A stretch of 64,000 nucleotides of DNA. Source: Roseisolibacter agri. Lineage in GTDB: Bacteria; Gemmatimonadota; Gemmatimonadetes; Gemmatimonadales; Gemmatimonadaceae. The position numbers and the translations under genes are program-made. This document shows positions 17,409 through 25,473 of the stretch, piece after piece. The notes beneath the pieces are model-generated. The model searched no databases, was not told the origin of the DNA, and was given only the letters and a program-made list of their open reading frames with translations. The first letter of the stretch is position 1. Each line of letters opens with the position of its first letter. The stretch covers positions 248,001-312,000 of the forward strand of contig NZ_BRXS01000003.1 of assembly GCF_030159095.1 (NCBI RefSeq), written 5' to 3'.

Positions 17409-17434
17409 GCAAGTTCGGGCGGCTCGAGCGTCTC
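17409..17434 (+). promoter_or_regulatory. Candidate ECF-type promoter of the sigma/anti-sigma operon
   Basis: GCAAGT (17409-17414), 14 bases, CGTCTC (17429-17434). The flanking GTGT before and CCC after are shared with the copy before the vWA gene at 25386. It lies 49 bases from the sigma factor ATG, so autoregulation is likely. Confidence 0.55.
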
Positions 17435-17483
17435 CCCTCTCGCATGCCGCGACACTCACCTCTCCGCCCGGCCCGCTGACGCC

Positions 17484-18050
17484 ATGGACGACGTCGAGCG
17501 GCTGTTCCGGGAGTATCACGCGCCGCTGGTGCGGTACCTCACGCGCCGGCTGGGCGACCGCGACTGGGCCGAGGAGGTCGCGCAGGAGACCTTCCTGCGC
17601 GCCCTGCGGCACGGCCCGGTCGCGCAGGAGCGCGCGTGGCTGTTCGCGGTGGCGACCAACCTCGTGCGCGACGAGGCGCGGCGCGACGCGCGCCGGCGCC
17701 GGCACCTGTCGCTGCTGCGCGAGCAGGAGCCCACGCACGTCGAGCCCGAGCCGACGACGCTGGAGCGGATGCAGGAGATGGCGCTGGCCCGGCGCGCCGT
17801 GGACGCGCTGGCCGAGCGCGACCGGCTCGCGCTGCTGATGCGGGAGGAAGGATTGGACTACCACGAGATCGCCGCGGCGCTGGGGCTGGCGGTGGGGTCG
17901 GTCGGGACCACGCTGGCGCGGGCGCGCCGCCGCCTCGTCGAGGCGTGGGAGGCGATCGCGGGCGAGGAGCGGGGCGGCGTCGCCGCGCCGTCCGTCACGC
18001 CCATCCCGCCCGCGGGCCCGCGGCCGCGCACGGGAGGCACGCATGCATGA
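17484..18050 (+). CDS. ECF-family RNA polymerase sigma factor
   Basis: The product has 188 residues with sigma region 2 (LFREYHAPLVRYLTRRL, WAEEVAQETFLRAL) and region 4 (LAERDRLALLMREEGLDYH, EIAAALGLAVGSVGTTLARARRRL). The last 20 residues are Pro/Gly-rich and extend into the overlap with the next gene. The ATG at 17484 matches the usual family start. It overlaps the anti-sigma gene by eight bases. A candidate promoter of the type it may recognise lies upstream, and again before the vWA gene at 25474. Those two genes and the anti-sigma gene are its most likely regulon in this window. Confidence 0.93.
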   Translation: MDDVERLFREYHAPLVRYLTRRLGDRDWAEEVAQETFLRALRHGPVAQERAWLFAVATNLVRDEARRDARRRRHLSLLREQEPTHVEPEPTTLERMQEMALARRAVDALAERDRLALLMREEGLDYHEIAAALGLAVGSVGTTLARARRRLVEAWEAIAGEERGGVAAPSVTPIPPAGPRPRTGGTHA

Positions 18051-19446
18051 GGAGCGGCCGATGACCGCCGACGGCTGGGACGGCGTGCACCTGGGCGAGG
18101 CGACCGCGCATGCGTGGCTGGACGGCGCGCTCCCGCCCGACGAGGCGGCGCGCGCGGAGGCGCACGTCGCGACGTGTCCCGACTGCACCGCGCTGGTGGC
18201 CGAGGCGCGCGGGCTGATCGCGGGGGCATCGCGGATCCTGGGCGCGCTGGACGCGGTGCCGGCGGGCGTGGTGCCCGCTGCCGCGCCGGTCGCCGTGCCG
18301 ACGATCCGTCCGCCCGCCACGCGGCGCTGGTGGACCGGTGCGCCCGCGCGCGCCGCGGCCGCCGTGCTGCTGCTCGCGGGTGGATCGGCGGTCGTGCTGC
18401 GCGACCGTGGCGTCAAGTCGGCGTCCACGGAGGTGGCGCAGCCGGTCGAGATGCTGGAGTCGCGCGCGATGGCCGATCAGGTGGCCGACAGCACGGCCCT
18501 CGCGTCCGAGCCCATGGTCACCCCGGCGCCGGCCGTCGCGGCCGCGCCCGAGCCCGCGCGTCGGATGGCTGCGCGCACCCGTGCAGCCGACGTCGCGCCC
18601 GCCCCGCCGTCGCCGGCGGCCGAGCTCGCGTCCGCGCCCATGGCCGCGCCCCCGATGGCGCCGGCACCCATGCCGGCGCCCGCGGCTCCCGTCGCCGTCG
18701 GCGAGTCGCGGCGCGAGCTCGCGCCGTCCGCCGCGAAGTCCGTGACCGCGGACGCGATGGCGCTCGCAGGCAACGTCTCGGGAACGGCGAGGGGCCTCGT
18801 CTCCGGTCGCGTCGTCACGCCCGACGGGCGCCCCATCGCTGGTGCGCAGGTGCAGATCGCCGGCACGACCGCGGGCGCGGTCACCGACAGCATCGGCGCC
18901 TTCCGTGTGCAGAGTCCCCTGCGAGGGGCGGCGACGCTGCTCACGCGGCGCGTCGGCTATGCCATGGACAGCCTGCGCGTGCTCACGCGTGGAGAGGATA
19001 CGTCGTCCACGACCATCGTGCTCAAGCCAAGCGCGCTGGCGTTGGAGGCGGTCGTCACCGGCGTCGCCGGCGGGACCGCGCGGCCGCTGACTGGGCGGCG
19101 CGACGCCGTGAGCACCGTCGCCGGCTGCTGGGTCGTGCGTCCGGAACGCGCATGGACGGCGGCGGCGCCCGCGCTGCCGGACACGCTGCGTCTCGATCGT
19201 GCGGGCACCGCGAGCGTCGGCGACGAACGTGGACGCGCGGCGTGGCGCGACGGCCGCTGGACGGCCGTCGACACCGCGACCGTCACGGTCACGATGCCGG
19301 CCACCGGCGGCGAGATGACGCTCGCGCTGCGCCGCGCGGCGGGCGACTGGCGCGGCACCGCGACGTGGACGGCGACGCCGCCCGCGACGCGCGACGTCGC
19401 GCCCGCCGACGTCCGACTGGTCGCGACGCGCTGCTCCGCGCGCTGA
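18043..19446 (+). CDS. Zinc-finger anti-sigma factor with periplasmic carboxypeptidase-regulatory-like domain
   Basis: The product has 467 residues. The cytoplasmic N-terminus carries the anti-sigma zinc motif H41, C45, C48 (AHVATCPDC). A single membrane helix spans about 102-119. The outside part has a Pro/Ala-rich linker (130-240), a carboxypeptidase-regulatory-like Ig fold (about 252-345: SGRVVTPDGRPIAGAQVQIAG, TDSIGAFRVQ, VGYAMDSL, LKPSALALEAVV) and a final unrecognised domain with two Cys (GCWVV, ATRCSAR). This is much larger than an ordinary anti-sigma factor and suggests that it senses something in the periplasm. The vWA protein encoded at 25474 has a homologous Ig fold. The eight-base overlap with the sigma gene makes the pairing firm. 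Confidence 0.85.
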   Translation: MHEERPMTADGWDGVHLGEATAHAWLDGALPPDEAARAEAHVATCPDCTALVAEARGLIAGASRILGALDAVPAGVVPAAAPVAVPTIRPPATRRWWTGAPARAAAAVLLLAGGSAVVLRDRGVKSASTEVAQPVEMLESRAMADQVADSTALASEPMVTPAPAVAAAPEPARRMAARTRAADVAPAPPSPAAELASAPMAAPPMAPAPMPAPAAPVAVGESRRELAPSAAKSVTADAMALAGNVSGTARGLVSGRVVTPDGRPIAGAQVQIAGTTAGAVTDSIGAFRVQSPLRGAATLLTRRVGYAMDSLRVLTRGEDTSSTTIVLKPSALALEAVVTGVAGGTARPLTGRRDAVSTVAGCWVVRPERAWTAAAPALPDTLRLDRAGTASVGDERGRAAWRDGRWTAVDTATVTVTMPATGGEMTLALRRAAGDWRGTATWTATPPATRDVAPADVRLVATRCSAR

Positions 19447-19464
19447 ACGCGACCGCGCGCGACA

Positions 19465-21636
19465 CTACTTCCGGCAGCGCCGGTCGGTCAGCCCCAGGTC
19501 GCACGCGCGCTGCATGAGCGTCTGCGCGCGCGTGGGGTCCGCGGGCACGCCGCGGCCCGCCTGCACCTGCTCGGCCAGCAGCGCGCAGGCGCGCGCCTCG
19601 CCGCCGTCGCAGCTGCGCGCGAGCGCGTCGGCGCCCTTCGCCTCGTCCTTCGGCACGTCGTCGCCCTTCACCAGCCGCTGCCCGTACTGCCAGCACGCCG
19701 CCGCGCCGTCCACCGCGCAGCCGCGCTGCCAGAGCACCACCGCGCGCGCCCGGTCGCGCGGCATCGGCTTCCCGTTCCAGAACATCTCCGCCAGCGCGCT
19801 GCAGCCGTCGCCGTCGCCCAGCGTGCAGCTCTTCTCGTAGCTGATCACCGCGCGCGTGTGGTCCGTGGCGACGCCCGTGCCGGTGGCGAACGCCTGGCCC
19901 AGCTGCGCGCAGCCGTGCGAGTCGCCGGCCTCGCACGCGCTCGCGAACAGGCGCGCCCCGCGCACCGGATCGGGCGCCACGCCGCGCCCCGACTGCAGCG
20001 CGACGCCGAGCCAGCCGCAGCCGCGCGGCTCCTTGCCGTCGCATGCGCGCTGATAGAGCGCGACCGCGCGCGCCGCGAGCGAGTCCGGCGCGCCGTCGCG
20101 CACGAGCAGCCGCGCCAGGTCCACGCAGTACGCCACCGCGCCGCCCTCGCACGCCGTCGTGAAGCGCGCGCGGGCGCGCTCCAGGTCGCGCGGGGCGCCC
20201 AGGCCGCGCACCACGAGCAATCCTTCCTCACCGCACGCCGCGGTCTCCCCGCCCGCGCACGCCTGCTCGAACAGCCTGAACGCCGCCTGCGGCGACTTCG
20301 GCTGCCCCTCGCCGCGCAGCGCCATGTGGCCGAGCGCGAGGCAGGCCGCGGCCGCGCGCGCGTCGCAGGCCGCGCGGTACAGCCGCGTCGCCTTCGCGAG
20401 GTCCGCGGTGACGCCGCGGCCCGCGACGTACGCCGACGCCACGCGCACGCACGCGGTGGCGACGCCCTTCGTGCACGCGTCCTCCCACAGCGCCACCGCG
20501 CGCGCCACGTCCTTCGGCACCGCGGTGCCCTCGGCCAGCAGCGTGGCGAGCGACGCGCAGTCGGCCGCGCGGCCGGCGGTGCAGCTCTTGTCGTAGAGCA
20601 CCGCCGCCTGCGCCACGGGCCGGTCCGGCACGCGCCCCGCCTGGATGAGCCCCGCGAGCTCGCCGCACGCGCGGGCGTCGCCCGCGTCGCAGCCGCGCTG
20701 CAGCAGCACGACCGCGCGCGCGTCGTCCGCCGGCACCGCGCCGCGCGCGAGCGACGCGCCCGCGGCCGCGCAGTGCTGCGCGGCGATCGGCGCCGCGCCC
20801 TTCTCGCACGCCTTCACCAGGTAGCCGAGCGCCGCCGCGCTGTCGACCGCGACGCTCTTCCCTTCCATGAGGAGCGCCGACGCCTCCACGCATGCCTCGG
20901 CGTCGTTGCCGTCGCACGCGCGGCGATAGAGCGCGACCGCGCGCTCGCCGTCCTTCGGCACGCCGCGCCCCTCCGCGTACTGCCCGCCCAGCCGGCGGCA
21001 GCCCGCCAGCACGCCGACGTCGCAGCGCTGCGTCAGCACCTGCGCGGCCTTCTGGTGGTCGCGCGCCTCCGCGCTCGCCTCCAGGATGTCGACCGCGCGC
21101 ACGCACGACTCCTCGCGGCCCGCGCTGCACGCGACGAGGAGGAAGTCCGCCGCCCGGCTGCGGCTCTTCGGTGCGAAGATCCCCTCGATGTAGAGGTCGG
21201 CCACCGAGTCGCACACCGCGACCGCGCCGCGCTCGCACGAGCGCTGCATCTGCTGCACGCGCGGCGTGATCATCCCGCCCGACGAGTCGACGATCGCGAC
21301 CATCTGGTTGGACGCGACGCACGACGCGCGCACGTCGGCGATGAACTTGTCGTCGGCGCCCGCGGTGCGCAGCCGCTGCTCGTCCGCTCCCGTCAGCGGC
21401 GCGGCGAGGCAGTTGGCGCGCACCTGCGCGATGACGCGCATCGTCGGGAAGCGCAGGCGGAGGAACTCCACCAGCTCGCTAACCGCGATGGGGCGCGTGG
21501 ACGTGGTGCTCGGCGCCGGCGCGACCTGGGCATCGGCGCGGCGCGCGGCAACGGGCAGCGCGAGGGCCAGCGCGAGCGTCAGCGCGACGGTCGATCGTGA
21601 GAGCGCTTGCACGGGCGCATGCACGGACGCTTGCAC
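19465..21636 (-). CDS. Secreted Sel1-like repeat protein, cysteine-rich (Hcp-like)
   Basis: The product has 723 residues with a signal peptide (about 12-36, ending ADAQ). It consists almost entirely of about 35-residue Sel1/TPR-like repeats, more than a dozen, of the form A-x-LYxRACDGGx-x-x-CxxLGxxLxxGxGVPxD. Each repeat has Cys pairs at fixed spacing (for example ACDGNDAEACVEA), as in Helicobacter cysteine-rich proteins, where they form disulfides that cross-link the helices. This fits an extracytoplasmic adaptor or binding protein. It lies 57 bases downstream of a Ser/Thr kinase gene and is probably co-transcribed. It converges on the anti-sigma gene with an 18-base gap. Confidence 0.88.
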   Translation of the reverse strand: MQASVHAPVQALSRSTVALTLALALALPVAARRADAQVAPAPSTTSTRPIAVSELVEFLRLRFPTMRVIAQVRANCLAAPLTGADEQRLRTAGADDKFIADVRASCVASNQMVAIVDSSGGMITPRVQQMQRSCERGAVAVCDSVADLYIEGIFAPKSRSRAADFLLVACSAGREESCVRAVDILEASAEARDHQKAAQVLTQRCDVGVLAGCRRLGGQYAEGRGVPKDGERAVALYRRACDGNDAEACVEASALLMEGKSVAVDSAAALGYLVKACEKGAAPIAAQHCAAAGASLARGAVPADDARAVVLLQRGCDAGDARACGELAGLIQAGRVPDRPVAQAAVLYDKSCTAGRAADCASLATLLAEGTAVPKDVARAVALWEDACTKGVATACVRVASAYVAGRGVTADLAKATRLYRAACDARAAAACLALGHMALRGEGQPKSPQAAFRLFEQACAGGETAACGEEGLLVVRGLGAPRDLERARARFTTACEGGAVAYCVDLARLLVRDGAPDSLAARAVALYQRACDGKEPRGCGWLGVALQSGRGVAPDPVRGARLFASACEAGDSHGCAQLGQAFATGTGVATDHTRAVISYEKSCTLGDGDGCSALAEMFWNGKPMPRDRARAVVLWQRGCAVDGAAACWQYGQRLVKGDDVPKDEAKGADALARSCDGGEARACALLAEQVQAGRGVPADPTRAQTLMQRACDLGLTDRRCRK

Positions 21637-21693
21637 GGGTGGTCCCTCAGGTGATTGCGACGGAAGGGCGGGCCGCGCGCCGCGCGGCCCGGC

Positions 21694-23463
21694 TCACTCG
21701 CATCCGAGCTGTTCGTCGAGACGCCGGATCTCGCTCCGCTGCGCGGCGCGGCGGGCGGACGCGGTGGCGGTGCGCAGCGCGCTGCACGCGGCCGTCACGT
21801 CACCGGCGAGGATGTGCGCCCGCACCAGGCCGATGTTCGCGCGCACCTGGTCGTCGCGGCCGAGCCGCGGCAGCAGCGCGCGCATGGACTGCGCGAGGCT
21901 GCGCGCGGTCGGCGCGTCCACGCCCGCGCCGTCGAGCGCGCGCACCAGCGAGTCGAGCGCCGACGCGGCGGTGCGCGCCTCGGATGGCGGCTCGTCGTCC
22001 GACGTCTCACCGCCCGCCGCGCCCGACACGCGCGCCGCGTCGTCGCGCGGCCGCTCGGCGGACCTCGGCGCCGGTGTCGACGCGGGCGCGGCGACGCCAG
22101 GCGGCGTGGCGGGCGGCGCGACGGAGTCGGCGACCGGCGGCGCCGGCGGCGTCAGCGCCGCGAGCTGCGACGTCGGCTCGGCCGAGGTGCGCGGACGGGT
22201 CGCGAGCAGCGCACCGGCCACGAGCACCGCGACGACGACCGCCGCGCCCAGCCATCGCGTCCGCGATCGGCGCGCCGGCGCCTCCATCGACCGCACGTGC
22301 GGCATCCGCGCGGCCGGCACCGGCGCGTCGGGCGTCGGCATGTCGGGCGCGATCGCGGGCATGGATGCCGGCATGGATGCCGGCATGGGTGCGGGCATCG
22401 GCGTGGACGGCGGCGTCGGCGACGGCCGCGCGGGCGGCGTGTCGGCGCGTCGCTCCGCCGGCGTCGGCAGCCCCACGCGTCCCGTCGTCGTCGGCACGGG
22501 TCCCGGCCACTCCTCGTGGATCGCGAGCATCAGCGCCTGCGCGAACTCGCCCGCGCTCGCGGGGCGGCCCGTGCGATCGCGCGACAGCGCCGACTCGAAC
22601 AGCTGCTCCATCGACTCCGGCCAGGTCACGCCCGGCGTGCTGTCGAGCAGGTGGTGCGGCGACTCGACGAGCCGCGCCATGCGCGCGCGCTCCGGCGTCG
22701 TCATGTCGAACGGCAGCGTTCCGGTGAGGCACTCGAACGCGACCAGCGCCAGCGCGTACACGTCGCTGCGCGGATCGAGCGGCTCGCCGAGCAGCTGCTC
22801 GGGGCTCATGAACTCGGGCGTGCCGACGACGAAGCCCGTGCGCGTGAGCGCGTGGTCCTCCGAGCCGAACGCCTTGGCGATGCCGAAGTCCACGACCTTC
22901 ACGCGATCGCGGCCGCTCGCCGACGTGACGACGAGGATGTTGTCGGGCTTGAGGTCGCGGTGGATGAGCGGCGGCGTCAGGTCGTGCGCAGCGTCGAGGC
23001 CGGCGGCGATCTGCCGGATCAGCTCCGCCGTGCGCCGCGGCGGCAGCGGCCCTTCCGACTCGATGATGCGGCGGAGCGTCTTCCCGGGCACGTACTCCAT
23101 CGCCAGGTAGACGAGGCCGTCGCGCGTCTCGCCGTAGTCGTACACGCGCGCGACGTGCTCCGCCTCGATCTGGCTGGCGTTCGACGCCTCGCGGTTGAAG
23201 CGCGCGACGGCCATCGGATCGCGCACGAGGTCCGCGCGCAGGATCTTGATCGCGGCCTGCTGCGGCAGCCGGACGTGGCGCGCGAGGTAGACCTTCCCCA
23301 TCCCGCCCTCGCCGAGCAGGGCCGTGACGAGGTAGCGGTCGGCGACGACCGATCCGACGACGCTCTCGGCGGACTCGACCACTCGGAGCGTGCTGCCGTC
23401 GATCGAGCAGAACGAGTTCTGATCGTCGTAGGACGTCCCGCAGACCGGGCAGACCTTCGGCAT
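21694..23463 (-). CDS. Membrane Ser/Thr protein kinase with N-terminal zinc ribbon
   Basis: The product has 589 residues. It begins with a zinc-ribbon-like motif C5-x2-C8 and C19 (KVCPVCGTSYDD, NSFCSIDG). The kinase domain (44-325) has the glycine loop LGEGGMGKVYLARH, K73 in AAIKIL, HRDLKPDN (D170), D192-F-G and GTPEFMSPEQ, so it should be active. A long Pro/Ala/Met-rich linker with repeated PMPASMPA units follows, then one membrane helix (about 407-424) and a small helical C-terminal domain outside. This is a Hanks-type PASTA-less kinase with a cytoplasmic catalytic domain. It is likely in an operon with the Sel1-repeat gene downstream and the second kinase gene upstream (gap 102 bases). Confidence 0.92.
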   Translation of the reverse strand: MPKVCPVCGTSYDDQNSFCSIDGSTLRVVESAESVVGSVVADRYLVTALLGEGGMGKVYLARHVRLPQQAAIKILRADLVRDPMAVARFNREASNASQIEAEHVARVYDYGETRDGLVYLAMEYVPGKTLRRIIESEGPLPPRRTAELIRQIAAGLDAAHDLTPPLIHRDLKPDNILVVTSASGRDRVKVVDFGIAKAFGSEDHALTRTGFVVGTPEFMSPEQLLGEPLDPRSDVYALALVAFECLTGTLPFDMTTPERARMARLVESPHHLLDSTPGVTWPESMEQLFESALSRDRTGRPASAGEFAQALMLAIHEEWPGPVPTTTGRVGLPTPAERRADTPPARPSPTPPSTPMPAPMPASMPASMPAIAPDMPTPDAPVPAARMPHVRSMEAPARRSRTRWLGAAVVVAVLVAGALLATRPRTSAEPTSQLAALTPPAPPVADSVAPPATPPGVAAPASTPAPRSAERPRDDAARVSGAAGGETSDDEPPSEARTAASALDSLVRALDGAGVDAPTARSLAQSMRALLPRLGRDDQVRANIGLVRAHILAGDVTAACSALRTATASARRAAQRSEIRRLDEQLGCE

Positions 23464-23565
23464 CGGGCGACGGCGCCTCGCGCGCGTTCGCGGCCACTAC
23501 GCGCCTTCACAGCGGCGCATCGGGCGAAGGTACGGTGCGTCCGCGCGGCCAGCAAGCAACGCCGA

Positions 23566-25323
23566 TCAGTACCCGGATTCGCCGGTGCCGACGCGTCGCC
23601 GCGGCGCCGATGCACGCGGTGCCGACGCACGCGGCGTCGCCCGCGCCTCGAGCGCCGCCGCCCGCTGCTCGGCCAGCTGCTCGAAGCACGGCACGCGCGC
23701 GGCGGCCCACAGCGGCCCCTCGGTCGCCCGGGTGCGCTCGCGGCATACGCGGTCGCGCGTCGCGAGCCACGCGCGCTGCTCCGCGCGCAGCGCGCGCACC
23801 GACGCCGGCTCGCGCACGCCGCCCGCCGCGCGGCGGTAGCGCGCGATCACGCCCTGGTAGACGCGGGTCAGCCGCGCGTCGGTGCGCTCCAGGTGACCGA
23901 GCAGACAGCTGCGCTGGTCGGCCGACGCGGGCGACTGGCACGTCTCGGCCAGCGTGCGCGCGACGCCCGGCGCGCTCGGCGTGCTCGGGCGCGGAGATTC
24001 GGGCGCCGCGGGCGGAGCATTCGGGACCGCGGCGCGCCCGGAGTCCAGCCGCACGTCGCCCGCCGCGCTGTTCGCGGTGCGCGCGGATGCGGCGAGCAGC
24101 GAGTCGAGCGCGGTGTCGCGCGCGACGGGAGGCGCCGGCGCGACGGACGGGGCCGACGTCGCGATCGTCGGGTCGATGCCGTCGTCCGAGCGCCGCGACG
24201 ACACGAGCGCCAGCAGCAGCACGAGCATCACGGCCACCGCGCCCGTCGCGAGGAGCACCGGACGGCGTACGCCGCGGCGCGTCGCGCGCACGGGCGGGGT
24301 CTGCCGCAGCGGCGGATCGACCGCGGCGGGAGCCGTCGCGGGCGCGGGCGCGATCGGCGGTGCCTCACCGGCCGACACCGGCACGACGCGCCGCAGCGTG
24401 GTCGCATCGATCTCCGCCGTGCTCGGCGCCGGCGGCAGCGGCGTCGCGCGGGGCGTCAGGCGCGCGAGCAGCTCGCCCGCGTCGCGCCAGCGCGCGGCGG
24501 GATCCTTCTGCATCGCCCCCTCGATCGCGCTCAGCAGGAACGCGGGGATGTCGGGCCGCAGCGCCGCGAGGTCGGGCAGCCGCTCGTGCTTCTGGTTGTG
24601 CAGCACCGTGTAGAGCGTCTCGCCCTGCCACGGCCGCCGGCCCGCGACCATCTCCCATCCCACGAGGCCCAGCGCGTAGACGTCGGCGCGCTCGTCGGCC
24701 GTGCGGCCGTCCACCTGCTCGGGCGCCATGTACGTCGGCGTGCCGAGCGAGCTGCCGGTCATCGTCAGCAGCGTGTCCGTGTCGAGCGAGCGCGCGATGC
24801 CGAAGTCCGCGAGCAGCGCGCGGTCGCTGCCATCCTCCAGGAAGATGTTCTCGGGCTTCACGTCGCGGTGCACGATGCGCGCGGCGTGCGCGTGCGCGAG
24901 CCCCGCCGCGACGTCGCGCAGCACGCCGATCACGACGTCGAAGCGCAACGGGCCGGCCTCGCGCAGGATCGCGCGCAGCGTGCGCCCGTGCACGTACGCG
25001 TTGACGATCGCGAACGCGTCGCCCGTCTCGTCGAGCGCCTCGACGCCGAGGGTGCGCACGAGGTTCGGGTGGCGCAGGCCGGCGACCGTGCGCGCCTCAC
25101 GCGCGAAGCGGCGCAGCGCCTCCTGGTCGGCCGAGTAGCGCGTCGCGATCAGCTTGATGGCGACGTGCTGCCCGGACTGCCGGTCGCGCGCGAGGTAGAC
25201 CACCGCCATCCCGCCGCGCCCGAGCTCCGCGAGGATCTCGTACCGGCCGGTGAGGCGCCGGGCTTCGGGCGGGAGCTGGTCGGGGAGAATCGGCACGGCA
25301 GCTGGGAAGGAGACGCGGCTCAC
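23566..25323 (-). CDS. Membrane Ser/Thr protein kinase with C-terminal LprI/DUF1311-like domain
   Basis: The product has 585 residues. The kinase domain (28-290) has LGRGGMAVVYLARD, K57 in VAIKLI, HRDVKPEN (D154), D173-F-G and GTPTYMAPEQ, all intact. One membrane helix lies near 360-380 (LLATGAVAVMLVLLLALVSS). The periplasmic part ends in a cysteine-rich helical domain (CQSPASADQRSCLLGHLER, LRAEQRAWLATRDRVCRE, ARVPCFEQLAEQR) that resembles the LprI/DUF1311 lysozyme-inhibitor-like fold. Such a fold on a kinase may sense lysozyme-like or other envelope ligands. The start is GTG 25323, with GGGGGA seven bases upstream; a GTG at 25296 is an alternative. It is transcribed divergently from the vWA gene. 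Confidence 0.88.
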   Translation of the reverse strand: MSRVSFPAAVPILPDQLPPEARRLTGRYEILAELGRGGMAVVYLARDRQSGQHVAIKLIATRYSADQEALRRFAREARTVAGLRHPNLVRTLGVEALDETGDAFAIVNAYVHGRTLRAILREAGPLRFDVVIGVLRDVAAGLAHAHAARIVHRDVKPENIFLEDGSDRALLADFGIARSLDTDTLLTMTGSSLGTPTYMAPEQVDGRTADERADVYALGLVGWEMVAGRRPWQGETLYTVLHNQKHERLPDLAALRPDIPAFLLSAIEGAMQKDPAARWRDAGELLARLTPRATPLPPAPSTAEIDATTLRRVVPVSAGEAPPIAPAPATAPAAVDPPLRQTPPVRATRRGVRRPVLLATGAVAVMLVLLLALVSSRRSDDGIDPTIATSAPSVAPAPPVARDTALDSLLAASARTANSAAGDVRLDSGRAAVPNAPPAAPESPRPSTPSAPGVARTLAETCQSPASADQRSCLLGHLERTDARLTRVYQGVIARYRRAAGGVREPASVRALRAEQRAWLATRDRVCRERTRATEGPLWAAARVPCFEQLAEQRAAALEARATPRASAPRASAPRRRVGTGESGY

Positions 25324-25385
25324 ACCGGCATCCCCCGTGCCCGCGCCGCGGCCCGGGCCGCCACACGCCTTCGCGCCGGACGTGT

Positions 25386-25411
25386 GCAAGTCGCGCGGCG
25401 GCTGGCGTCTC
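25386..25411 (+). promoter_or_regulatory. Candidate ECF-type promoter of the vWA gene
   Basis: GCAAGT (25386-25391), 14 bases, CGTCTC (25406-25411), preceded by GTGT and followed by CC. It matches the copy before the sigma factor at 17484 in both boxes and in the GCGG-CT spacer core. Confidence 0.55.
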
Positions 25412-25473
25412 CCGTTCGACGGTCCCGCGATCGTCCCACGATCCAGCAGGCCAACGCCCGACAGGAGAGCTGC

